Shown here one piece after another: positions 39,689 through 47,475 of a stretch of 64,000 bases of DNA. The DNA is from a virus, in IMG/VR virus record IMGVR_UViG_3300009285_005282, positions 55,737-119,736 of that record; one strand, written 5' to 3'. The translations under genes and the position numbers were made by a program. The notes beneath the pieces were generated by a model that did no database searches, was not told the origin of the DNA, and saw only the letters and a list, made by a program, of their open reading frames with translations. How positions within the stretch are numbered: the stretch's first letter is position 1; each line of letters starts with the position of its first letter.

Positions 39689-40068
39689 GCATCCTAGTTC
39701 GATCGGAGCTTCCTGCGCCTGGAGTGGTAAGCGCCGGGGAACCTCCGACGCCCCTACCCATGGGGACCTTCGACGCAGAGTACGTCATCCGCGATGGTGA
39801 CCTGATCGTCCACCTGTACCGGCGGGACGGAGATGAGAAGTTCTTCTGGTTCAAGGACGACCCGGTGACCCTGCGGCAGGCGTTCCTGATGATTTTCCGG
39901 CTGGACGGACGGGAGGAGCAGTTGCAGGTGGAGCTCGTGCCCGAGCTCTACAGCTGGTGCGTTATCGTTCGACAGGTGGCTGGTCTGCACCTACCGAGTC
40001 GAGATACAATTTGGCGTACGCTCGACCTGTTTGAGCGAGCGCGCACGTCGCGTGGAGGACCAGAATGA
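39685..40068 (+). CDS. hypothetical protein with TTG start
   Basis: A 127-residue protein with a TTG start at 39685, overlapping the previous stop as TTGA. It is beta-rich with DAEYVIRDGDLIVHLYRR and EKFFWFKDDPVTLRQAFLM, and a helical end (DTIWRTLDLFERART). No known family. The stop overlaps the start of the next frame (ATGA at 40065). Confidence 0.5.
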   Translation: MSILVRSELPAPGVVSAGEPPTPLPMGTFDAEYVIRDGDLIVHLYRRDGDEKFFWFKDDPVTLRQAFLMIFRLDGREEQLQVELVPELYSWCVIVRQVAGLHLPSRDTIWRTLDLFERARTSRGGPE

Positions 40069-40172
40069 ACTTCCAGGGGTTTGCTGACGAGTTGTTCAAA
40101 ATTGCAGCGAGGTCTCTCGCCAAGGACTTTGCGGCTGGGATAGACCCAACAGGAGCAGTTACGTACGACTAG
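40065..40172 (+). CDS. 35-codon frame with amber stop, probable N-terminus of the gene at 40263-40796
   Basis: ATG at 40065 after GGAGGACCAGA. The product MNFQGFADELFKIAARSLAK continues to a TAG at 40170-40172. FKIAA is a textbook copy of the N-terminal Lys-x-Ala motif of this phage's virion proteins. The same frame stays open after the TAG through 40796, and the downstream part has no ribosome site of its own. Either the two parts are one gene with a read-through or error codon, or the 35-residue peptide stands alone. Confidence 0.5.
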   Translation: MNFQGFADELFKIAARSLAKDFAAGIDPTGAVTYD

Positions 40173-40262
40173 GGTGGCGGACGCCGATTCCCCAGGAGGG
40201 CGCGCCCGTCACGCGGTCGCTACCGCAGGCGGATTGGTGGGGGTGCCGCCGCACTTCCCTCT

Positions 40263-40796
40263 GTGATCTCCGGGATCGTGGGTGCAGGGCAGGCTGCGGC
40301 CAAAGCTCCTGGTGGGGTGCGCTCGCGGTTGGCGGCAATACCGGGAGGACTTCTTTACGGGGCCAAGCGCCCATTTACACAGCTTTACCACGGTGGACGC
40401 GCAGCCGCTGTTTTGAGTAAAGCTCAACGGGTAGGCGCACAGGGGCTATCCGACGCGGATGTGGGTGCCCTTCGTAAGTTTTGGCATGTTGCTGTGCCTG
40501 ACGACCTTGAACGTACCGTAGCCCCCCACCTAACCCCCGGGATGCGCGCTATGGCCGCAGACCCCGCGACAGCCCGTAGCATACTTGGGTCGCTTCCTCC
40601 CGAACAGATGAAAGCGCTTCACTCGTCTGTCCGAGGGGAGGTTGGTGCAGCAGCTACCGGGCTTGGACTGTCCGGGGCTATTGGGGGCGGCAGCTCTTGG
40701 CTCCAGTACAGACGGGGTCGAGAGGCGGGTGCCCAGCAGCAAGAAGAGCTCCGACGGGCGCGGCTGTCCCCATCCACCGTCACCAATGGAAGTTAG
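40263..40796 (+). CDS. glycine-rich virion-type protein, continuation of an amber-interrupted frame
   Basis: The open frame runs on from the TAG at 40170 without interruption. Its first start-like codon, GTG at 40263, lacks a ribosome site. The translated part (177 residues from 40263) has Gly/Ala-rich segments (GIVGAGQAAAKAPGGV and AAATGLGLSGAIGGG), a basic middle and a charged end. Between the TAG and 40263 the frame encodes an Arg-rich stretch (RRFPRRARPSRGRYRRR). The shape is like the other short glycine-zipper proteins. Read-through, a sequencing error or a decayed gene are the options. Confidence 0.5.
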   Translation: MISGIVGAGQAAAKAPGGVRSRLAAIPGGLLYGAKRPFTQLYHGGRAAAVLSKAQRVGAQGLSDADVGALRKFWHVAVPDDLERTVAPHLTPGMRAMAADPATARSILGSLPPEQMKALHSSVRGEVGAAATGLGLSGAIGGGSSWLQYRRGREAGAQQQEELRRARLSPSTVTNGS

Positions 40797-40838
40797 CCCT
40801 ATCGAGCTGGCTGGGTTGTACGAATGGTGCTGACGCCC

Positions 40839-40890
40839 CCCCACGCAAGTCTGTCTACGCGGTTATTCCTAGCTAAATGGATGCGTGGGG
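40839..40890. terminator. inverted repeat at a convergent junction
   Basis: CCCCACGCA (40839-40847) pairs with TGCGTGGGG (40882-40890) around a 34-base loop that contains AGCTAAAT. It lies between the last rightward gene (stop 40796) and the end of the leftward gene at 40928. The loop is long and no clear U-tract follows, so termination is plausible from position but weakly supported. The interval 40797-40927 holds no other signal. Confidence 0.4.
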
Positions 40891-40927
40891 TGACCAGCCG
40901 TCCTCCCGCGCGTCCACCTTCTACCAG

Positions 40928-41278
40928 CTAGGTCCCCCTGCAGAACGACGCCAGGTGCCGCGTTACACGCTGTCGCGTCTCCGGCGTCATCGCCGCCAAC
41001 TCCTTGTCAGGGACGTGGCGGACGCGTTCCTCCCACGTCTGCTGGTACACTGACCAGTAGGTCACCGTACCATCCTGGTGACACGTCGCGTGTAACTTCT
41101 CTTCTTCCGTTTTCATTTCCTCCTCCTTCAGCTGACGCGGTGCAAACACCACGTCCCACTTCGGCTCCCGCAGGCAGTGACAAAAGTCGTACCCGCCTCG
41201 CTCCTCTGGTCGGTCGGTCGGCTCTTGTACGAGTCGGTCAGTAAACATCCGATTGAAGGTATCCTGTGTGGACGACAT
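40928..41278 (-). CDS. hypothetical protein
   Basis: A 116-residue protein from the ATG at 41278. Charged and mostly helical, with GGYDFCHCLREPKWDVVF and ATCHQDGTVTYWSVYQQ and five Cys. Possible metal binding but no clear ribbon. It is the last gene of a three-gene leftward island placed between virion modules. Function unknown. Confidence 0.5.
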   Translation of the reverse strand: MSSTQDTFNRMFTDRLVQEPTDRPEERGGYDFCHCLREPKWDVVFAPRQLKEEEMKTEEEKLHATCHQDGTVTYWSVYQQTWEERVRHVPDKELAAMTPETRQRVTRHLASFCRGT

Positions 41279-41308
41279 GCCTCTCCCTTTCGAACAAGGC
41301 GACGGACA

Positions 41309-41662
41309 TCACGGTTGCAGAAAGACCTCGATCAGCGCCTCCCGCTCACCAACGAACCTCCAGTCCGCAAAGTCGCGTTTCCCTTTGGTACGGGTCCGCA
41401 CTACCCGCTCCCCGTTTCGTTCGACCTCGTCACGGATGAGCTGCATGAGCTCGACCCCCTGCTGGTAGGGCAGTTGCACGAACCGGTCGGGGACGTGCCG
41501 GTGAAACCTTACGGGGTAGGTGCACCGCACGCAGAGTCCGTGTTTGGGGTGCTCGGCCTCGAGTACCTTCTCCCCAACTTCAACCGCGAACAGGTCGCCG
41601 TACGCTCCCGCTACTCGCTGCATGAGGGCGTCGAGCCACCCGATTCGGATATCATCAGCCAC
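41309..41662 (-). CDS. hypothetical protein
   Basis: A 117-residue protein. The GTG at 41662 is supported by GGAGGTAAAGAA just upstream and is the best start, since earlier codons lie inside the preceding gene. It includes GLCVRCTYPVRFHRH, with a Cys pair and two His, and a basic C-terminal half (RTRTKGKRDFADWRFV). Family not recognised. It overlaps the upstream gene by 52 bp. Confidence 0.5.
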   Translation of the reverse strand: MADDIRIGWLDALMQRVAGAYGDLFAVEVGEKVLEAEHPKHGLCVRCTYPVRFHRHVPDRFVQLPYQQGVELMQLIRDEVERNGERVVRTRTKGKRDFADWRFVGEREALIEVFLQP

Positions 41663-41940
41663 TTCTTTACCTCCGTGTCCAAAGTCTCCAAGGGGTTGAG
41701 CCCCACACCGCTGATAACCTGGTACAACCGTCGACGAACGTCGTCGGCCAGTTGCTCCCGAGCTGTCGCCGGACAAACGAACCGTCCCTCCTGGTCAACG
41801 CCGCAGGTCAGCACCACACCTTCTGCTCCTACTACCTGACCAACGTTGTTTGAGCCGTCCCAAACGAGCACGTAGTGGTGCACGGGGCACCACCCCTTCA
41901 CGTCACGAAGTCTCCGGCAGAGACACGATCCCAACCTCAT
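41611..41940 (-). CDS. small Cys/His protein, first gene of a leftward island
   Basis: A 109-residue protein, ATG at 41940 with AAGGAGGT in front. The N-terminus MRLGSCLCRRLRDVKGWCPVHH has three Cys and two His that could bind zinc, followed by a beta-rich segment (YVLVWDGSNNVGQVVGA) and a helix. The promoter for this island overlaps the terminase promoter region. Function unknown. Confidence 0.5.
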   Translation of the reverse strand: MRLGSCLCRRLRDVKGWCPVHHYVLVWDGSNNVGQVVGAEGVVLTCGVDQEGRFVCPATAREQLADDVRRRLYQVISGVGLNPLETLDTEVKKWLMISESGGSTPSCSE

Positions 41941-41953
41941 CTTACCTCCTTGG

Positions 41954-41990
41954 GGAGGTACTTATACCGGAATAGAGTATACTGCGACCA
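41954..41990. promoter_or_regulatory. back-to-back promoters for leftward island and terminase
   Basis: The leftward -10 TATAAG is the complement of 41961-41966, placing the start about 14 bp before the ATG at 41940. The rightward -10 TATACT (41978-41983) would start transcription near 41990, directly at the terminase ATG (41991). There is no ribosome site before that ATG, so terminase mRNA may be leaderless. Neither -35 is well conserved. Confidence 0.4.
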
Positions 41991-44900
41991 ATGTCCACGC
42001 AGGACCTAGAACAGTACCAACGCGCCATCAGCGCCCTTCACTCCCAGGAGCTCGACCAGACGCTGGAAGACCAGATCGACGCCGAGATGGCTCGGTTGAA
42101 CGAAGAGGACTTCAGCGACGCCGCGATGGAGGAGGCGGTCTTTCCGCAGCTTGTCTCAGCTCGTGCAGAGGCGGAACAGGTTCACGTGCTCCCCTCGGAG
42201 TTTACAGAGTTCGCTCAGCGCATCCCGGTTGGCGGAGAGATCACCAGGTTCAGCTTCGAGGGGAGGCGTTACCTCAAGCAGCCGTACGATACCAGCGCGA
42301 ATCGTATCCTACTAAAATTTTCTCGTCAAAGTGAGAAAAGTCTAGTAGAGCACTCCATGGTCCTTCTTGCTGACGGCAGCGAGACGCCAATCTCGGAGGT
42401 GCGGGTTGGCGACTGGGTGGTGACCATGCTCCCCGACGGAGCACACACCAGCGTCAGCCGAGTGACGTGGAAGTCCGAACGTTACCGGAAACCCTGTGTG
42501 CGTATCCGTACCCAGCGATGCCTGTCCGCCGACGCGGCGGTGACGCACCCCTTTCGCCGATGGGGGCGCTGGACACCCGCGGGGGAGCTCAAGATTGGGG
42601 ATCGTGTTGCCACGGTGCGCCGTGCTGGTCTTTTCACGTCCGAAGCACCAGCACTAGCTGACAACCACATCAAGTTCGTTGCGTACATGATCGGGGATGG
42701 TTGCTGCGGCTGCTCGAACAATTTTTCCTTTACCCAGCAACCTGGTTTGGTGCTGGACGACTTCCTCACCATTGCGCACCAAGAGCAGTGGCCAGTCCGA
42801 ATAGCCGATAAGAGCGGGACACGCGCCAAGCAGGTACACGTTGGCAAGATTACAACCGCACGCACATGGCTGAAGGAGGGGGGCTTGTGGTTGTGCCGGT
42901 CTGCCGATAAGGCTCTTCCGGCGTGGGTGTGGGACCTGCCCCGAACGCAGGCCGCGCTCTTTCTGAATCGGCTATGGTCCACAGACGGGAGCGTTCTTCT
43001 GCACGGTCACCAGTATGAAATTGTCTACTCCTCCATTTCTCGCACGTTGGTCAGGGGGGTGCAGCGTCTGCTGTGGAAGTTTGGCATCCCGTCACGGATA
43101 CGCGAGCTACACCCACAAGTGTACCGAGGGTCGAATAAATGTGCGTACATTCTTGCAGTACAAACACAACCGGGGATAGTGCAGTTTCTCACCGAGGTGG
43201 GGGCACTTGGTAAGTCGGAAGATATTCCACTTCCCTCGATGGCACCAAACAACAACCAAGACACGTTCCCGGTGGAGATCACACAGGACCTACACGCTGT
43301 CAACGCCAGTGGTGGCAGCGGGGGCCGCGGACGCAACGCCACGTACTCGTTGAGCTCGGCGGGTTTGACCGCGACACCAAGTTACCCACCGTCACGTAGG
43401 CGGTTGCAGGAGTATGTTGATTTCTTTCGTGGTCACCCGCGTTACGACCAGAACCTGGTGGACCAGCTTGCCGCGCATCTTGACACGGACCTGTACTGGG
43501 ATCGGGTTATTGGCGTGGAGGACATTGGGGAGCAGTGGTGTTACGACATCGCGATTGAAGAGGATGAGAGCTTTGTCACGGACGGGCTGGTAACACACAA
43601 TTCAACCCTACTAGGTAACAAATTACTGGCTTACGCGGCGATCATCCCCGCGTTCGCCGGGCTGTACGTTTCCTCCTCGGCCACCCAAGCGCAGGTGTTC
43701 TCGGTTGACCGGTTGAAGGACCCCATCGAGCTGTCGCCCGAGCTTGGGCGGTTGGTCCACAACAACCTGTCGCAGAACGTTCTGTTCAAGCAGTTCCGCA
43801 ACCGTTCCCAGATCCGTATCCGGTACGCTTTCCTACATGCCGACCGCACCCGCGGTATCCGGGCGGACGCGGTGACGGTTGACGAGATCCAGGACATCCT
43901 TTTCCACAACATCCCCGTTATCGAGCAGTGCGCCAGCCACTCCGAACTGAAACTGTTTTGCTACAGCGGCACCCCTAAGAGCCTGGACAACACCATCGAA
44001 GTGTACTGGGCCAACCACTCCACTCAGAACGAGTGGGCAGTGCCCTGTGAACGTCACGGCGTCCCTGGGAGACCGAGCTCATGGCACTGGAACATCCTGG
44101 GCAGGGCTAACGTTGGCAGGACCGGACCTATCTGCGCCAAGTGCGGTGCGCCGATTGACCCCATGCACCCCCGGGCACAGTGGGTCAGCCTGCAACCACG
44201 GACGGACGTCAATCAGGACCGGGTGACATTCGAGGGCTACCACGTCAGTCAGCTCATGGTGCCGTGGGTGGTTGCCAACGCCGCGACCTGGCATGAGTCG
44301 ATCATCTTTCCGTTGGAGACCTATGAAGTTGCTCGGGTCAACAACGAGGTGTTCGGGCTGTCCTACGACTCAGGCACACGCCCCGTCACCCGTAAGCACT
44401 TGGAAGCGTGCTGCCGCGACGAGATCAGCATGGACCGCGTGCGGGAGCTCGCGCAGGAGGCGCAGCAGTACGGTGGGGTCGCGGCGGGTATCGACTGGGG
44501 TGGGGGCGGTGACCAGGGGGCTTCGTACACCGTGCTCTCGCTGGGCGGGTACTTGGGGCATGAGTTTCAGATCTTCTTTCTACATCGGTTTATCGGTGAG
44601 GACCTGGACCCCCATCGGCAGCTGCTCAAGATCGCCCAGCTGCTCAACGATGTGCAGTTCCGTATCTGCGGCTGCGACTACGGCGGGGGCTTTCACCCCA
44701 ACGCGTGGCTAGAACGTAACTTTCCCCGCAAGGTGCTGCGGTACCAGTACGCGGGCAACCCCAAGGCGAAGGTCAAGTGGGAACCCGCGCTGGGTAGGTT
44801 CATCCTGCACCGCACCGAGGTGATGAGCGATGTGTTCAACGCGCTGCGCAGCCGCCGGATCTGGTTGCCCCGAGTTGCGGAGTGCCGCTCCCCGTACTTG

Positions 44901-45089
44901 GAGGACGTCCTCAACATCTTCTCCGAGTACTCCCGGCTTACTAACATGACCCAGTACAAAATCAGCCCCGGCAAGTCCGACGACACATTGCACTCCATCC
45001 TGTACTGCCTTCTTGCCTCATTCGTCATCCGACGTCGGCTCGACCTGATCGTCCCGCTCAGCCCGTTGGATGTGCAGCTGCCTCAGTAA
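41991..45089 (+). CDS. large terminase subunit with intein in Walker A
   Basis: A 1032-residue frame from the ATG at 41991; about 611 residues after intein removal. The N-terminal ATPase shows RQSEK joined after splicing to STLLGNKLL (Walker A). ADAVTVDEIQDIL is Walker B with its acidic pair, and KLFCYSGTPKS is the coupling motif. A zinc-knuckle-like CAKCGAP lies between the domains. The nuclease domain has AAGIDWGGGGDQG, RICGCDYGGGFHPN and KSDDTLHSILYCLL with the metal-binding Asp residues. The enzyme cuts concatemeric DNA and pumps it through the portal. No small subunit is adjacent. The promoter appears to abut the ATG. Confidence 0.92.
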   Translation: MSTQDLEQYQRAISALHSQELDQTLEDQIDAEMARLNEEDFSDAAMEEAVFPQLVSARAEAEQVHVLPSEFTEFAQRIPVGGEITRFSFEGRRYLKQPYDTSANRILLKFSRQSEKSLVEHSMVLLADGSETPISEVRVGDWVVTMLPDGAHTSVSRVTWKSERYRKPCVRIRTQRCLSADAAVTHPFRRWGRWTPAGELKIGDRVATVRRAGLFTSEAPALADNHIKFVAYMIGDGCCGCSNNFSFTQQPGLVLDDFLTIAHQEQWPVRIADKSGTRAKQVHVGKITTARTWLKEGGLWLCRSADKALPAWVWDLPRTQAALFLNRLWSTDGSVLLHGHQYEIVYSSISRTLVRGVQRLLWKFGIPSRIRELHPQVYRGSNKCAYILAVQTQPGIVQFLTEVGALGKSEDIPLPSMAPNNNQDTFPVEITQDLHAVNASGGSGGRGRNATYSLSSAGLTATPSYPPSRRRLQEYVDFFRGHPRYDQNLVDQLAAHLDTDLYWDRVIGVEDIGEQWCYDIAIEEDESFVTDGLVTHNSTLLGNKLLAYAAIIPAFAGLYVSSSATQAQVFSVDRLKDPIELSPELGRLVHNNLSQNVLFKQFRNRSQIRIRYAFLHADRTRGIRADAVTVDEIQDILFHNIPVIEQCASHSELKLFCYSGTPKSLDNTIEVYWANHSTQNEWAVPCERHGVPGRPSSWHWNILGRANVGRTGPICAKCGAPIDPMHPRAQWVSLQPRTDVNQDRVTFEGYHVSQLMVPWVVANAATWHESIIFPLETYEVARVNNEVFGLSYDSGTRPVTRKHLEACCRDEISMDRVRELAQEAQQYGGVAAGIDWGGGGDQGASYTVLSLGGYLGHEFQIFFLHRFIGEDLDPHRQLLKIAQLLNDVQFRICGCDYGGGFHPNAWLERNFPRKVLRYQYAGNPKAKVKWEPALGRFILHRTEVMSDVFNALRSRRIWLPRVAECRSPYLEDVLNIFSEYSRLTNMTQYKISPGKSDDTLHSILYCLLASFVIRRRLDLIVPLSPLDVQLPQ
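42339..43601 (+). other. intein inside the Walker A motif of the large terminase
   Basis: A 421-residue insertion (protein residues 117-537). It begins with Ser (SLVEHSMVLLADGSETPI, block A), has a block B-like AAVTHPFRRW and two LAGLIDADG-type motifs (VAYMIGDGCC and FLNRLWSTDGS), and ends CYDIAIEEDESFV then GLVTHN followed by Ser. Excision joins RQSEK to STLLGNK, restoring the P-loop, so unspliced protein could not bind ATP normally. Both sides of the insertion are written in AT-rich codons unlike the rest of the gene. Confidence 0.92.
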
Positions 45090-45107
45090 TACCCAGCTAA
45101 AAACGTG

Positions 45108-45151
45108 GGGCACCGCGTCCAGCAGCCGGAGCTGTTAGACGCGGTGCCCCC
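45108..45151. terminator. strong hairpin terminator between terminase and leftward island
   Basis: Perfect 13-bp arms GGGGCACCGCGTC and GACGCGGTGCCCC with an 18-base loop that itself can pair (CAGC/GCTG). On the leftward strand it is followed by CACGTTTTTAGCTGG, a good U-tract. It separates the terminase stop (45089) from the leftward gene ending at 45159 and likely serves both. Confidence 0.8.
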
Positions 45152-45158
45152 CGGCGGG

Positions 45159-45374
45159 CTAGGGGACGGGGAGAGCGTCGACGTTGATTTCCACCGACGA
45201 GGGCTCGGTGGCGATGATCGCCACCTCCACCCCCCCTCCCGCCAGGGTCCCACCACCAACAAACCACCAGGGGTTGACCCCCGGCGCTATGAGCTCACCG
45301 GCGAGTTTGCCGATGAGTGCCCCAAAAGCACTCGAACGCGCCACCCTCAGAATTTTGTATCCGATGTGTTCCAC
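45159..45374 (-). CDS. small glycine-rich hydrophobic protein
   Basis: A 71-residue protein. The GTG at 45374 is chosen over one four codons upstream because GGAGGTTACC directly precedes it. It contains FGALIGKLAGELIAPG and FVGGGTLAGGGVEVAIIA, a likely short membrane hairpin. It follows the first pentapeptide-repeat gene closely and is the last gene before the terminator. Unknown function. Confidence 0.5.
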   Translation of the reverse strand: MEHIGYKILRVARSSAFGALIGKLAGELIAPGVNPWWFVGGGTLAGGGVEVAIIATEPSSVEINVDALPVP

Positions 45375-45391
45375 GGTAACCTCCACAATTC

Positions 45392-46357
45392 TTATCCCGT
45401 TTCCCCCTTCGGTTTTTCACGCCACCCCGGACATTTTTCGTCCAGGACCATCTCAGCCAGGCGAAGTGCGGATTTTGCCGGACCGGGAGACCACAATGCG
45501 GTCCGCTGCTGAAAGTTGGCCGAGCGCGTCCAACAGACCGCGGAGTACGGGCAGGGACCATCCTTAGCCCACGTGCTGAACGCCCTTCCACCTTTGGGGT
45601 GCGAGGCGGCGTCGTACCGCATCAGTTCCACGCAGAGATCGTCCGACACTACCTCCCAATCGGCCATCAACACCATCTGAGGTGAGGGCAGCGCCGTAGC
45701 ACCTAACTTTGCGTAGTTGAGGTCCGCCTCAAGCAGGTTAGTCTCCTGCAGGTCAGCCTCGCGCAAGTCGGCTCTGGTCAAGCGCGCGAGTCGCAGGTCG
45801 GCCCCGCGCAGGTTGGCCCCCCGCAGGTCTGCCCTACGTAGGTCTGCTCGCTGTAGGTTCGCGCCACACAGTAGGGCTTTCACCAAGCGCGCTTCGGTCA
45901 AGTCGGCCCTGCGTAGGTCAGCCTCACGTAGATCGGCCCCATGTAGGTCAGCCCCATATAGGTTGGCCTCGCGAAGACTGGCCCCGCTGAGGCGAACCCA
46001 GTGTAGATCGGCTTCGTATAGGTTGGCCCCGCGTAGATTGGCCGCGTATAGATCGGCCTCGCGTAGATTGGCCCCGCGTAGACCGGCCCGGTGTAGGCTA
46101 GCCTCGCGAAGGTCGGCCCCGTGTAGGTCAGCCCCGCATAGGTCAGCCCAACGTAGGTTGGCCCCAAGTAGGTTTGCCCCGCTCAGGTCAGCCCCGCGTA
46201 AGTTGGCCTTGTAGAGGACAGCCTCGCACAAGCCGGCCCCGTGTAGGTTGGCTTCTTGGAGGTTTCGCGTCGCCCAGTTTGGAATTCCCTGATCGAGCTC
46301 CTCACGTTCCAGCCCTGTGAGCTCTCTCAATCCTTGCCCTGTCTGCTGTTCTGGCAT
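45392..46357 (-). CDS. pentapeptide-repeat protein A with conserved C-terminal domain
   Basis: A 321-residue protein. After ~35 N-terminal residues come about 35 tandem A(D/N)LxX pentapeptides (for example ANLRGADLSGANLLGANL), which fold into a right-handed square beta helix. Residues ~225-321 form a distinct domain (SDDLCVELMRYDAASHP, then LWSPGPAKSALRLAEMVL and CPGWREK) shared with the next gene. Some pentapeptide proteins (MfpA, Qnr) mimic DNA and bind gyrase; whether this one does is unknown. Same length as its neighbour, so a tandem duplication. Leftward, in an accessory island beside the terminase gene. Confidence 0.85.
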   Translation of the reverse strand: MPEQQTGQGLRELTGLEREELDQGIPNWATRNLQEANLHGAGLCEAVLYKANLRGADLSGANLLGANLRWADLCGADLHGADLREASLHRAGLRGANLREADLYAANLRGANLYEADLHWVRLSGASLREANLYGADLHGADLREADLRRADLTEARLVKALLCGANLQRADLRRADLRGANLRGADLRLARLTRADLREADLQETNLLEADLNYAKLGATALPSPQMVLMADWEVVSDDLCVELMRYDAASHPKGGRAFSTWAKDGPCPYSAVCWTRSANFQQRTALWSPGPAKSALRLAEMVLDEKCPGWREKPKGETG

Positions 46358-46375
46358 CTCGACCTTCCTCCTCCC

Positions 46376-46409
46376 GGTCTAACAACGGCCGGCTGGATCT
46401 TACAACCAA
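46376..46409 (-). promoter_or_regulatory. duplicated upstream element of pentapeptide gene A
   Basis: A 34-bp segment matches 47411-47444 at 32 of 34 positions. On the leftward strand it holds the -10-like TTGTAAGATC, then CCAGCCGGCCGTTG, a GC palindrome candidate for an operator. Relative to the copy upstream of gene B (TTATAAGGTC) the -10 here is weaker, so gene A may be read mainly by run-through or expressed at a lower level. Confidence 0.5.
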
Positions 46410-46421
46410 CATTGGCAATTC

Positions 46422-47387
46422 CTACTCCGTTTCCTTCTCTGCTTTTTCACGCCACCCCGGACACTTCTCGTCCAGGACCATCTCAGCCAGGCGAAGTGCG
46501 GATTTTGCTGGCCCTGGAGACCACAGCTCTGCCCGTTGCTCGAAGTTGGCCGCCCGTTCCCATCGAGTGTCGCTGTACGGGCACCAACCACCAGCGACCC
46601 ATACGTTGAACGCCGTCGCACCTTCCGGATGTGAGGCGGCGTCGTAGCGCATCAACTCCGTGCAGAGGTCGTCCGACACCTGATACCAGCCTGCTAGCAG
46701 CACCATCGGCGGGGAGGGCAGCCTCGCGAGGCGCAGGTTCGCACCGTGGAGGTGCGCCCGATACAGGTTTGCCCCACACAGATCAGCGCTCTGGAGGTTT
46801 GCCCCGTTCAGGTCTGCCCCGTTCAGGTTTGCCCCACACAGATCAGCGCTCTGGAGGTCTGCCCCGTTCAGGTCTGCCCCGCTCAGGTCAGCTTCGTGCA
46901 GGTCTGCCCTACACAGCTTGGTGTTCAGGAATTCCGCTCGGTGTAGGTTCGCCATACGCAGCGTGGTTTCCACCAAGCGGGCCCTGTTCAGATGTGCCCA
47001 GCATAAGGCAGCACCGTATAGACTCGCTTCGCGTAGGTCGGTTCTGGCTAGGTGGGACCACCGTAGATCGGCGTGGTCTAAGTTGGCTTTTCGCAGGTTA
47101 GCCCCGTACAGGTCAACCTCGCGCAGGTTTGCTCTCTGCAGGTCTGCCCACCGCAAGTTGGCGTTGCGTAGGTTGGCACGGTGCAGGTTTGCCTCGCTCA
47201 GGAGGGCCCCACGCAAGTCAGCCTCACGCAGGTTAGCCCCACGCAGGTCAGCCCCGCACAGGTTTGCCTCGTGCAAATCCGCTCGGGTCAAGCATCGTCC
47301 CTGCCACCTCGGAGCGCCCCTGGTACGCTCTTCAAGCTCCTGCGCTGTCAGCTCTCTCGACCTCTTCAACTTCTTTAGCGTTCTCAT
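46422..47387 (-). CDS. pentapeptide-repeat protein B, tandem paralogue
   Basis: Also 321 residues, start at 47387. N-terminal ~35 residues (KKLKRSRELTAQELEERT) lead into about 35 pentapeptides (ADLSGADLNGADLQSADL and so on), then the same C-terminal domain (SDDLCTELMRYDAASHP, LWSPGPAKSALRLAEM, CPGWREK). The last ~100 bp of the two genes are nearly identical in DNA, while the repeat regions have drifted. The upstream sequence is also duplicated. Two versions may bind two targets or form a pair. Confidence 0.85.
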   Translation of the reverse strand: MRTLKKLKRSRELTAQELEERTRGAPRWQGRCLTRADLHEANLCGADLRGANLREADLRGALLSEANLHRANLRNANLRWADLQRANLREVDLYGANLRKANLDHADLRWSHLARTDLREASLYGAALCWAHLNRARLVETTLRMANLHRAEFLNTKLCRADLHEADLSGADLNGADLQSADLCGANLNGADLNGANLQSADLCGANLYRAHLHGANLRLARLPSPPMVLLAGWYQVSDDLCTELMRYDAASHPEGATAFNVWVAGGWCPYSDTRWERAANFEQRAELWSPGPAKSALRLAEMVLDEKCPGWREKAEKETE

Positions 47388-47410
47388 TCGTCACTTCTCC
47401 TTTCGACCTT

Positions 47411-47444
47411 GGTCTAACAACGGCCGGCTGGACCTTATAACCAA
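47411..47444 (-). promoter_or_regulatory. promoter/operator element of pentapeptide gene B
   Basis: On the leftward strand GGTTATAAGGTCC gives a -10 TATAAG (complement of 47434-47439) like the other leftward promoters of this phage, followed by CCAGCCGGCCGTTGTTAG. The start codon of gene B is about 45 bp downstream. The same element, with two changes, precedes gene A, so both genes probably share a regulator. Confidence 0.55.
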
Positions 47445-47475
47445 TTAGGATGAGCTAGCAGCAGAACGGTCCGCG

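Noticed and set aside
41944-41959. Palindrome ACCTCC-TTGG-GGAGGT over the ribosome site of the leftward island as a translation switch
   Set aside because: The predicted transcription start lies inside the palindrome, so the upstream arm would probably not be in the RNA.
45717-46214. Rightward Arg/Ser-rich frame opposite the pentapeptide repeats, and CRISPR-like appearance of the short repeats
   Set aside because: The periodicity is the 15-bp pentapeptide coding repeat on the other strand; units are contiguous, with no spacers.
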